Assembly (NCBI RefSeq): GCF_003345295.1
Contig: NZ_CP031056.1
Span: 868,001-932,000, forward strand
Reading direction: 5' to 3'
DNA length: 64,000 bases
From: Vibrio splendidus
GTDB lineage: Bacteria > Pseudomonadota > Gammaproteobacteria > Enterobacterales > Vibrionaceae
Position numbers and translations under genes: made by a program. The notes under the pieces were generated by a model. It did no database searches and had not been told where the DNA came from. It saw nothing but the letters and a program-made list of their open reading frames with translations. Positions 7,515-15,044 of the stretch are shown here, in pieces. How positions within the stretch are numbered: the stretch's first letter is position 1; the number at the start of each line of letters is the position of its first letter.

Positions 7515-8704
7515 GTCGTCGATTTGATTTTAAATCGATCTTACTTGCGTGTTTGGTCATCAGTATCGGTCAGCTCAGTATGGGTCTTGTGTTCCCATCA
7601 CTACCTTGGATCGCCAAAGACTTCGATGTATCACTAGAGCAAGCTCAGCTTTTGGTGAGCGTGTACCTATTAGGTTTTGGGCCTTCCCAGTTTATTTATG
7701 GCCCTATTTCCGATGCTCTCGGGCGCAAGAAAGTACTGCTGAGCGGATTACTAATCGCCATGCTGGGACTATTGATGATCATTTTCTTCAGCCATTCGTT
7801 TACCAATATGGTTATGGGGCGATTTCTGCAAGGCCTAGGAACCGGCTGTTGCGCTGTACTTGCTCGCGCTTCGACGCGCGATAGATTCAACGGTGCAGAC
7901 TTGCCTTTGGCGATGTCTTATATTGCGATGGTTGCGTCTATAACACCTTTGATCGCGCCTGTTATCGGTGGGTTTATTAACTTCCACTTTGGCTGGAGTA
8001 TGGTGTTTATCTCACTACTTGGCTATGTCTCATTGGCTTGGGTGGTATTGGCGTTCAAGTTTAAGGAAACCGTCACTCAGGTTTCAGCTATTCCTTCACC
8101 GAAGAAAATGGTTTCTCAATATAAAGAGTTACTTACTTCTCGTTATTTTATGAGCTTTGCGAGTATCGGTTGGCTTAACTTTAGCTTGATGATCACCACC
8201 GTATCAGTGATGCCATTTATCATGCAAAACCAGATTGGCATGACGTCAGATGAATACGCGATGTGGGCGGTGATTCCTGCATTAGGCATGCTGGGCGGAA
8301 CAAGCTTATGTAACCGTATTCGCCCTATGCTGGGCAACAAGAAAACTCTGTTATGCACACCTGTATTACATGTTGCTGCGGCGTTATGGCTTTTCTTTTG
8401 TCCACTTGAGCCACTGTATTTAATGCTTGGCCAGTTCTTGATGATTCTTGGCAATGGTATTGCGTTACCTTGTGCTCAGGCCTTGGTGATGTTGCCTTAT
8501 AAGAAGAACGCTGGCGCGGCTGCTGCGATGTCCGGCGGAGGGCAGATGGTGGTGTCTTCAATGGTGAGTATGGGGCTAGTTCAATTAGGGCTAGGAGAAG
8601 TGTGGCATCTATCGCTTGTCATCATGTTGTTCACACTGATTACCCTGTTTAATATTTTACGTGGTTTCAGTAGCCAAGAAGCGAGACAGTCCCAGCTTAG
8701 CTAG
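7511..8704 (+). CDS. MFS multidrug exporter, Bcr/CflA type
   Basis: Twelve-helix major facilitator (397 residues) exporting small molecules against protons. Family marks: PSLPWIAKDF in TM1, the motif A segment GPISDALGRKKVL between TM2 and TM3, and GRFLQGLGTGC in TM4. The C-terminal half repeats the fold. It stands alone, converging on the siderophore cluster. Export of a siderophore is possible because of that neighbourhood, but nothing in the protein shows it; drug efflux is the family default. Expression may be coupled to the 32-codon frame that overlaps its start. Confidence 0.88.
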   Translation: MSRRFDFKSILLACLVISIGQLSMGLVFPSLPWIAKDFDVSLEQAQLLVSVYLLGFGPSQFIYGPISDALGRKKVLLSGLLIAMLGLLMIIFFSHSFTNMVMGRFLQGLGTGCCAVLARASTRDRFNGADLPLAMSYIAMVASITPLIAPVIGGFINFHFGWSMVFISLLGYVSLAWVVLAFKFKETVTQVSAIPSPKKMVSQYKELLTSRYFMSFASIGWLNFSLMITTVSVMPFIMQNQIGMTSDEYAMWAVIPALGMLGGTSLCNRIRPMLGNKKTLLCTPVLHVAAALWLFFCPLEPLYLMLGQFLMILGNGIALPCAQALVMLPYKKNAGAAAAMSGGGQMVVSSMVSMGLVQLGLGEVWHLSLVIMLFTLITLFNILRGFSSQEARQSQLS

Positions 8705-8758
8705 TTATTTGGTTATTTAATTATTTAATTATTTAATTATTTAATTATTTATTATTTA
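8705..8758. repeat. 8-bp tandem repeat TTATTTAA
   Basis: A diverged unit (TTATTTGG) is followed by four exact copies of TTATTTAA (8713-8744) and two 7-base copies TTATTTA, starting one base after the MFS stop codon. Such a tract is prone to slippage. Confidence 0.9.
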
Positions 8759-8781
8759 GCTAGCTAGCGAGTGAAAAACGA

Positions 8782-8816
8782 AAAGGCCATTGAAGTTTAT
8801 GATTTCAATGGCCTTT
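8782..8816. terminator. Bidirectional terminator between MFS gene and fhuC
   Basis: AAAGGCCATTGAA pairs with TTCAATGGCCTTT over 13 bp around a 9-base loop, with A-rich sequence before and T-rich sequence after. It lies between two convergent genes and can end both transcripts. Confidence 0.85.
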
Positions 8817-8821
8817 ATTAT

Positions 8822-8898
8822 GCTTAGAGCTTAGAGCTTAGAGCTTAGAGCTTAGAGCTTAGAGCTTAGAGCTTAGAGCTTAGAGCTTAGAGCTTAGA
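8822..8898. repeat. Heptamer GCTTAGA repeated 11 times
   Basis: Eleven exact head-to-tail copies of GCTTAGA (77 bp) between the terminator and the fhuC stop codon. There are no spacers, so it is a simple sequence repeat and not CRISPR. Copy number is likely to vary between strains. Confidence 0.97.
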
Positions 8899-8918
8899 TT
8901 TAAACTGAAATACCAGAA

Positions 8919-9704
8919 CTATTCACAGACGACTGCAACCTTCTCACTTGCTGCAGTATTGGCTGGAACTGGATGATCGATCAGTCGGATAGGGGACTCA
9001 TACAAAGCCGATAGCGCTTGTTCATCAAGCAACTTATCCGCGCTGCCTTCGAACGCAATCTGACCTTTTTTCAGGGCGACAATATGCGTCGCGTAACGAA
9101 GCGCTAGGTTCAAATCGTGCAAAATAACGATCACCCCAACATCTTCTTTTTTGTTGAGTTCAGACAGTAAGCCCATTAGCTGAAACTGATGATGAACATC
9201 CAATGCAGAGGTCGGTTCATCAAGGATCAATACCGGTGACTGCTGAGCTAGTAACATAGAGACCCATGCTCGTTGACGTTCTCCTCCAGACAAATCATCC
9301 GCCAAAGCTTGTGAGAATTCAGTGACACCTGTTCTTTCCATCGCTTGTTGGATAATCGATTTGTCTTCTGAATTCCAACGACCTAGTGCGCCTCTCCATG
9401 GGAAACGCCCTAAACGAACCAGCTCTTCTACGGTTAAACCTGCAGAAGCGGGAAGTTTTTGCGGTAAATAGGCAATTTTCTTTGCTAAGTCTTTGCTTTG
9501 GAGTGAAGAAAGAGAAGAACCCTCGAACTCAACGGTGCCGTGATCCGGTGACATTTGTCCTGATAGCAAGTTAACGAGCGTGGATTTGCCAGAACCGTTA
9601 TGACCAAGAACTACGGTCAGTTCATCGGTCGGAATAGTGAGATCGTCAACTGAGAGAATGGTTCGGTTGTCTCGAACGATGTTGATGTTTGAAAGCTGGA
9701 ACAT
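8919..9704 (-). CDS. fhuC: Siderophore ABC transporter ATPase, FhuC-like
   Basis: Cytoplasmic ATPase driving Fe-siderophore import with the FhuD and FhuB proteins encoded at 14.1-17.0 kb. ATG 9704 starts the conserved protein (MFQLSNINIVRD) and has AGGA upstream; the longer frame to 9827 overlaps fhuF without support. Walker A GHNGSGKST, Q-loop AYLPQKLP, signature LSGGERQRAW, Walker B VLILDEPTSALD and the H-loop HDLN are all intact. It is transcribed after fhuF with a 76-base gap. ATPase and permease lie on opposite strands of the cluster. Confidence 0.9.
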   Translation of the reverse strand: MFQLSNINIVRDNRTILSVDDLTIPTDELTVVLGHNGSGKSTLVNLLSGQMSPDHGTVEFEGSSLSSLQSKDLAKKIAYLPQKLPASAGLTVEELVRLGRFPWRGALGRWNSEDKSIIQQAMERTGVTEFSQALADDLSGGERQRAWVSMLLAQQSPVLILDEPTSALDVHHQFQLMGLLSELNKKEDVGVIVILHDLNLALRYATHIVALKKGQIAFEGSADKLLDEQALSALYESPIRLIDHPVPANTAASEKVAVVCE

Positions 9705-9780
9705 GTCGGTCCTGTATCGAGACCAATAGCGATGCTTAATGAAAGCAAATTTGTCGCACTGGTCTTTAAAGTGGTGGTTG

Positions 9781-10542
9781 TTATTTAGCCGTTTTTTTGT
9801 TGTCAGGGTGCCTAGGACAATCGTCACAGTACTTTCTTGAATCGCACTTATAAACGAGGCAGCAACTGACTCTGATCAGTTTTAGCATTCCTGAATGGGC
9901 ATCGACCTTAAGGCTGTCTAAATGACTTTCAGGCAATTGGCATGCTTCTAACCAAAGCTTAGCTTGCTCAGTGATATAATCATTAGTCAGGCTTGGTTCG
10001 TGCTGCTGAAGTTTTATCAAGCTGCCTAGTAATAGATCAGCAAGTAGATGATTGGTAAACCCCGGACGAATACGTGTCCATTCGCTAATCTGGCTACGAT
10101 AAAACTCTGTTAGTGCAAGAATAGCTTTGCCCGCTTGTGGAATCAGTTCTTCTGGTGAACCGTGTTGATGATCACCATTAAAGAAACGGTAGCCTGTGAC
10201 AAATTCTTTGTACCTAAACTGACCGATGTTCTTGATATCGGGCAGTGAATGAAGCCCATAGATAGAAATGAAGGTCACATAGATAGGCTGCCAGCACACG
10301 AGATCCCACGTACGCGTTAACCAATACGCTTTGCCTGCTTCAGGGTGGCTTTGCGCAAGCCCATCGTAAACTCGTTTGAGTTCTTTATGGCTATTCTCAT
10401 TTGTTATCGCAATGCTCTTGCTATTAAGTGCGCCAAAGCTTCCGCTTAAATACGGGGTAACTTCTTTTGAGTAAGCGAAGATTTTCTGATGTAGAGACGG
10501 GGCTTTCCGACGAGTGATAATATTGTGCAGTTGGGGAAGCAT
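9781..10542 (-). CDS. fhuF: Siderophore-iron reductase, FhuF-like [2Fe-2S] protein
   Basis: Cytoplasmic reductase that releases iron from imported hydroxamate siderophores as Fe2+. The C-terminus carries the family's cluster motif CC-x10-C-x2-C (Cys-Cys after IRVS, then KYCDDCP), and the rest is the divergent FhuF fold. Length 253 is typical. It is the first gene of the leftward fhuF-fhuC unit and divergent from the AraC regulator. A Fur-like sequence lies 13 bases before the start, on the shared promoter region. Confidence 0.85.
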   Translation of the reverse strand: MLPQLHNIITRRKAPSLHQKIFAYSKEVTPYLSGSFGALNSKSIAITNENSHKELKRVYDGLAQSHPEAGKAYWLTRTWDLVCWQPIYVTFISIYGLHSLPDIKNIGQFRYKEFVTGYRFFNGDHQHGSPEELIPQAGKAILALTEFYRSQISEWTRIRPGFTNHLLADLLLGSLIKLQQHEPSLTNDYITEQAKLWLEACQLPESHLDSLKVDAHSGMLKLIRVSCCLVYKCDSRKYCDDCPRHPDNKKTAK

Positions 10543-10554
10543 CTTAAATCAATA

Positions 10555-10575
10555 AATGAGAATCAGTTGCGTTAT
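10555..10575. promoter_or_regulatory. Weak Fur-like box in the fhuF/araC promoter region
   Basis: AATGAGAATCAGTTGCGTTAT shows two overlapping partial matches to the 7-1-7 Fur pattern (TGATAATnATTATCA, about 9 and 8 of 14 bases). Position just before fhuF fits iron repression. The match is weak and rests mainly on context. Confidence 0.4.
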
Positions 10576-10761
10576 CATAACGGACATAATCTAGGATAAC
10601 CATACAAAATGGAGCATCTACTCGGTGCTTTTGACGTTTTTGAGATTTATAAAGTGTGGGCAGGCTGTACATTTTTAAGTGATAAAAGCCGTTTTAAATG
10701 ATAAAAGTATTGGTGAATCGAATATGTCGCTGTCAACTATAGAGAATATGAAAGCTTAAAT

Positions 10762-11670
10762 ATGAACACACCTGCATTTGGTCGTATCAGTCGCGTTTTG
10801 ACCTATATCCATTCGAACCTTAGCTCCTCGCTATCGTTAGAAGATATTGCGACACAAAGCTGTTGGTCTCGTTGGCAGCTTCAAAGAGTGTTTCAAGCCG
10901 AAACAGGGCTTACTGTGGCTAACTATGTGAGAGAGCTAAAGTTAAGCCAAGCTGCAGAACACCTGCTTGATGGAAAAGAGCGCGTGATAGATATTGCTCT
11001 TGGGCTCGGGTTCAATTCAGAAATAAGCTTTAGCCGCTCGTTTAAGCAGATGTTTGGGTCTAGCCCAAGTCAGTATAGAAAAGCAGGCAAAAGAGTTGGG
11101 CTAAGAAAGCCGATACAAGTATCTGAAACAGCGAGTACTTCTGAAAAAGGGGCGTTAAGCTTTGTGGAAGTGCGCATTGATGAAAGAGAGTCTTTCCTAG
11201 TGAAAGGTATGACATCAGAAATCAGTGGTTTGTTTTCACTCACGCAAGACTTCGCTCAGAAAGTCCCTCAGCTATGGTCACGTTTAGAAGGCGAGGTTGA
11301 GATCCCTGACGACAACGTGCTCCAGTTCATTGGCGTGGTTGACCTGACTCAGTCTTGCTTTGACGGCACGAATATTCACTATTGGGCAGGGGTTGAGCTT
11401 CAGGAAGGAATTTCAATCCCGCAATTACCGAGTATTATCTCTGAAAGGTTAGAGGTACTGACGGTTCCTAAGCAAACTTATGCTGTAGTGAAGCACTGTG
11501 GTCCAATTGAGAATTTACGACACACCTTGAGTTGGTTTGTGCTGAATTGGATGCCAAGTTCAGGTTATCGTGGCGTTGATGGATATGAGCTTGAAGTGTA
11601 CCCGTTTGCCTACCAAGCAAATGCCTCTGACGCTGAAATGGAGTACTGGGTTCCTATTATTAAATCGTAG
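10762..11670 (+). CDS. AraC-family regulator with GyrI-like effector domain (Rob type)
   Basis: 302 residues. The AraC/XylS double helix-turn-helix is at the N-terminus (about residues 8-110; LEDIATQSCWSRWQLQRVF and IALGLGFNSEISFSRSFKQ). A GyrI-like small-molecule-binding domain follows (about 125-300), as in Rob and related regulators. It sits between the divergent fhuF-fhuC unit and the TonB receptor, so it may sense a ligand and control siderophore uptake. In known siderophore-linked AraC regulators the DNA-binding domain is usually C-terminal, so this architecture differs. The target genes are inferred only from position. Confidence 0.87.
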   Translation: MNTPAFGRISRVLTYIHSNLSSSLSLEDIATQSCWSRWQLQRVFQAETGLTVANYVRELKLSQAAEHLLDGKERVIDIALGLGFNSEISFSRSFKQMFGSSPSQYRKAGKRVGLRKPIQVSETASTSEKGALSFVEVRIDERESFLVKGMTSEISGLFSLTQDFAQKVPQLWSRLEGEVEIPDDNVLQFIGVVDLTQSCFDGTNIHYWAGVELQEGISIPQLPSIISERLEVLTVPKQTYAVVKHCGPIENLRHTLSWFVLNWMPSSGYRGVDGYELEVYPFAYQANASDAEMEYWVPIIKS

Positions 11671-11831
11671 TCATATTCCCGCTTACTATCTTCTAGCAAA
11701 GTCTTCCTATCAATAGGGTCAATTGTCTTTTAAATCACCAATTGACCGTTTTCTGCTAAAAATAGGTCAAGTTCTTTTTGAATTTGCACCAAATTGTTAA
11801 TTATCCCACCTCTAGATACATACAATGCAAA

Positions 11832-11846
11832 TGAGATTTATTATTA
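11832..11846. promoter_or_regulatory. Fur box upstream of the TonB receptor gene
   Basis: TGAGATTTATTATTA matches 12 of 14 defined positions of the 7-1-7 Fur pattern, 30 bases before the receptor start in an AT-rich promoter region. Iron repression of a siderophore receptor is the expected control. Confidence 0.65.
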
Positions 11847-11876
11847 TTTATATTAAGCATTGGTACCGAGGGAATT

Positions 11877-14000
11877 ATGACCACTCACACTCGTTTTAAG
11901 TATTCATCATTGGCAGTAGCGTTGCTGACTGCGTTCGCAGCGCAAGCGTTGGCGGAAGAAACCGTTACAGCGGCAGACTCGAACATCGAGACTGTCACTA
12001 TCATGGGTAAAGCCTATCGTAATACAGCAACCAAGTCGGCACTTGAGCCAGAAGAGACGCCTCAAGGTATTACGGTTATTGATGAAGAACAGTTAGAGCA
12101 ACGAGGTGTTCAATCTTTGAACCAAGCCCTTCGTTATGCACCGGGTGTTGTAACTGAAAACCGTGGTGGTTCTGTAGCCATGTTTGATTCTTACTCTATC
12201 CGTGGTTTTAACACGAACAACGTTAACTACTACGATGGCCTTTCGCTTCAGTTCTTGAATGGTTGGAACTTGCAGCCACAGATTGACCCTATCGCAATGC
12301 AACAAGTTGAGATTTTTAAAGGTCCAACATCAGTTCTGTACGGTGCAATGCCACCAGGCGGTATGGTGAATATGATCGCTAAAACTCCACAAACTGAGCA
12401 GTCAACGAAGGTTGGCGTTGCAACGGGTTCTCGAAACCTACAAGAAGCTTCTATTGATACGACGGGACAATTTGGTGACAGCGATTTCTCATACCGCTTA
12501 ATAGCACTTGCTCGTAAACAAGATAGCCAAGTTGATAACGCTGAAGAAGAGCGTTACTTAATTGCTCCTTCTGTAGATTGGCAAGTAAGCGACAAAACAC
12601 TAATCAATTTCAACCTTTACTACCAGAATGATCCTTCAATGGGCATTAACTCAGCAATGCCTTTAGATGTGTTAAAAGCGAGTGATCCATCGGTTTCTAT
12701 GGGAGATAAGAACTGGAGTAAATTTGAACGTGAAGTGTTGATGGTTGGTTATAAAATTAACCATGACTTCAATGATAATTGGACCTTCTTACAAAATGCT
12801 CGTTATACCGATGCATCTCTGTACCAAGAGAATACCTACCATCTTAGTTATGATCCGAGCACCCCAAATCAATTATCTCGTGCGTTGTACTCAACGGACG
12901 AGAGCTTTAAAGGTTTTGTTATTGATAACCAGCTGAGTGGTGTTATTAAAGCCGGTTCGTTAGAGCACAATGTGTTAGTTGGTGTTGATTACCAAAATAT
13001 GGATGGAGACGTTAATTACTCGTCTTATAGTGCGAACGGAAGTGGTTTCAATAGCTTCGATCCGTTGAATCCTAATAATGATCTCCTCGATCGCAGCGAT
13101 GTAACAAAAACGGGTGAATATCTTGATGACACCACATCAAGTCAGCTTGGTTTATACCTTCAGGACCAAGTTCGTTTAGATGCTCTTGTCTTAATTGCAG
13201 GTGCTCGTTTTGATCACTACAAATCAGAAAGCGATTACTACGCTCATGAATCCGATCATAAGCAATTTACTTATCGTGTAGGCGGCTTATACGAACTTGA
13301 TAATGGGCTATCTCCATTTGCGAGCTACGCGACCAGTTTCGAGCCAGCTCCGGGGGTTGATAAGAGTGGCAACGAATTTGATCCTGAAATGGCGCAACAA
13401 GCTGAGATTGGTGTGAAGTACCTGTCTGATGATATGTCGAAAGAAGCAACGGTTTCTCTCTTCCATATCACTAAGCAAGACATGCTAATGACTGACCCTA
13501 GTAATGTTTATGGGCCAAGAATTCAAGTCGGTGAAGTGGTATCACAAGGTGCTGAAGTATCTGGTCGTTGGTTTGCTACTGAGAACTTTGATATTGCCGC
13601 AGCTTACACTTACGTGGATATGGAAATAACAGAAGATACGAGCAATGGTCTAGAGGGCACTACACCAATCTATGTACCTGAACATACTGCGAACTTATGG
13701 GCTAACTACAACGTATTTACAGGGATGCTAGCTGGTTCTCGACTAAGCGCAGGCGCTCGTTACGTTGGCGAAATGCAAATGGATGCGAGTAATACACAAG
13801 GCAAAGTGCCGTCTTACACTGTGGTTGATCTATCTGTAGGTTATGACTTAGGTGCCGCAAGCGAGACTTTATCTGGTGCGACTGCCAACCTAGCCGTGAA
13901 CAATATTTTCAATGAAGAATATTACGCGTGTTACGACCAATCGAACTGTTGGTTCGGTGCTGAGCAGTCTGTAGAGCTAAGCGTCAACTATGAGTTCTAA
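11877..14000 (+). CDS. TonB-dependent siderophore receptor, FhuA/FoxA-like
   Basis: Outer-membrane gated barrel importing an Fe-siderophore, probably a hydroxamate. Signal peptide ends QALA; a TonB-box-like ETVTIMG is at about residue 38; the plug domain (ETPQGITVIDEEQL to VEIFKGPTSVLYG) is followed by a 22-strand barrel. The C-terminal part has NNIFNEEYYACY and the Cys-pair loop CYDQSNCWFGAEQSVE seen in ferrichrome-type receptors, and the protein ends in Phe (NYEF). Length 707 is normal. The ligand cannot be assigned by eye; the fused FhuB and FhuF partners favour hydroxamates such as ferrichrome or ferrioxamine. Confidence 0.92.
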   Translation: MTTHTRFKYSSLAVALLTAFAAQALAEETVTAADSNIETVTIMGKAYRNTATKSALEPEETPQGITVIDEEQLEQRGVQSLNQALRYAPGVVTENRGGSVAMFDSYSIRGFNTNNVNYYDGLSLQFLNGWNLQPQIDPIAMQQVEIFKGPTSVLYGAMPPGGMVNMIAKTPQTEQSTKVGVATGSRNLQEASIDTTGQFGDSDFSYRLIALARKQDSQVDNAEEERYLIAPSVDWQVSDKTLINFNLYYQNDPSMGINSAMPLDVLKASDPSVSMGDKNWSKFEREVLMVGYKINHDFNDNWTFLQNARYTDASLYQENTYHLSYDPSTPNQLSRALYSTDESFKGFVIDNQLSGVIKAGSLEHNVLVGVDYQNMDGDVNYSSYSANGSGFNSFDPLNPNNDLLDRSDVTKTGEYLDDTTSSQLGLYLQDQVRLDALVLIAGARFDHYKSESDYYAHESDHKQFTYRVGGLYELDNGLSPFASYATSFEPAPGVDKSGNEFDPEMAQQAEIGVKYLSDDMSKEATVSLFHITKQDMLMTDPSNVYGPRIQVGEVVSQGAEVSGRWFATENFDIAAAYTYVDMEITEDTSNGLEGTTPIYVPEHTANLWANYNVFTGMLAGSRLSAGARYVGEMQMDASNTQGKVPSYTVVDLSVGYDLGAASETLSGATANLAVNNIFNEEYYACYDQSNCWFGAEQSVELSVNYEF

Positions 14001-14021
14001 CTAAGTTAGTGTATCCAATTT

Positions 14022-14052
14022 AAAGCAGCCTAGTTAAGGCTGCTTTTGTCGT
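14022..14052 (+). terminator. Terminator after the TonB receptor
   Basis: AAAGCAGCC/GGCTGCTTT stem with a short loop followed by TTGT. It lies between the receptor and fhuD, so the receptor may be more strongly expressed than the downstream transport genes, with read-through feeding them. Confidence 0.75.
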
Positions 14053-14090
14053 TTGAAGAAATATAGAATTTAGATTGAGTAGGCAACAGT

Positions 14091-15044
14091 ATGAATTTAC
14101 AACGAATAGCTTCCCATTTTTCTAAAGTAAAGAGCTTGAATGCAAAGCTGGTGGTATCCGTGTTGGCGAGCGCTTTATCGTTTAATGCGATGGCCAATTT
14201 TCAAGTTGAAGACAGTGAGGGTGTTAAAACCCTTGAAGCTCAGCCTGTTAGAGTGGCTGCGTTGAACTGGGACATAGCCGAACAAGTGATTGAACTCGGT
14301 GTCACACCAGTAGCGGTACCTGATATTGCAGGTTATACCGATTGGGTTGTTCAACCTGCTATTCCAGAAGGCGTGGCGGATATTGGCACTCGAACTGAGC
14401 CGAATTTTTCTGCTTTGAAGAAGCTAAACCCTGATGTGATTCTTATCGCTTCTCCTCAGAAAGATCTTCAGGAACGACTTTCTGAAATTGCGCCCGTGCT
14501 TTACTACCAAACGTACAGCGAACAACACAGCAATGCAGCGGCTGCTATTGAGAATTTAAAGAAGATCGGACAGTTGCTTGGTAAAGAAGAACAAGCGAAC
14601 CAAAAGCTGGCCGCAATGGATGAGCGTATCGCTGTTCTAAAAGCTGAGTTAGATAAAGCGTATCCGGGCGACAAACCGAAAGTTACCTCTTTCCGTTTTG
14701 CGAGCACCACATCGGTGTTCATTTATGGCGATAACTCTATTCCACAATACGCACTTGAACAGCTAGGCTTTGACAATGCGATGGATCTTCCTGCAAGTCA
14801 GTGGGGCATCAGTCAAAAACGCATGACCGAGCTTAAGAACGTGAAGAACGGTATTGCGCTTTACTTTGAACCTTTCCCATATCAAGACAAGCTAGACCGT
14901 TCTCCGGTTTGGAAGAGCATGCCTTTCGTTCGCAAGGGTCAATTTAGCCCAGTCGCGGCAAGTTGGAGTTACGGCGGTGCAATGTCGATCTTGTATAACG
15001 CAGAAGCCATGGCGCAATCGTTGTTGACGCTAGCGGAGCAGTAA
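14091..15044 (+). CDS. fhuD: Siderophore periplasmic binding protein, FhuD-like
   Basis: Class III binding protein (317 residues) that carries the siderophore from receptor to permease. N-terminal signal segment ends NAMA; the N-lobe starts RVAALNWDIAEQVIELGVTP, and the long connecting helix and C-lobe (SWSYGGAMSILYNAEAMA) follow. There is no lipobox, so it is soluble in the periplasm. The stop overlaps the fhuB start by one base (TAATG), showing tight translational linkage. Confidence 0.9.
   Translation: MNLQRIASHFSKVKSLNAKLVVSVLASALSFNAMANFQVEDSEGVKTLEAQPVRVAALNWDIAEQVIELGVTPVAVPDIAGYTDWVVQPAIPEGVADIGTRTEPNFSALKKLNPDVILIASPQKDLQERLSEIAPVLYYQTYSEQHSNAAAAIENLKKIGQLLGKEEQANQKLAAMDERIAVLKAELDKAYPGDKPKVTSFRFASTTSVFIYGDNSIPQYALEQLGFDNAMDLPASQWGISQKRMTELKNVKNGIALYFEPFPYQDKLDRSPVWKSMPFVRKGQFSPVAASWSYGGAMSILYNAEAMAQSLLTLAEQ

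Noticed and set aside
8822..8898. Possible CRISPR array
   Set aside because: Units are 7 bases long with no spacers and no cas genes nearby; it is a simple tandem repeat.
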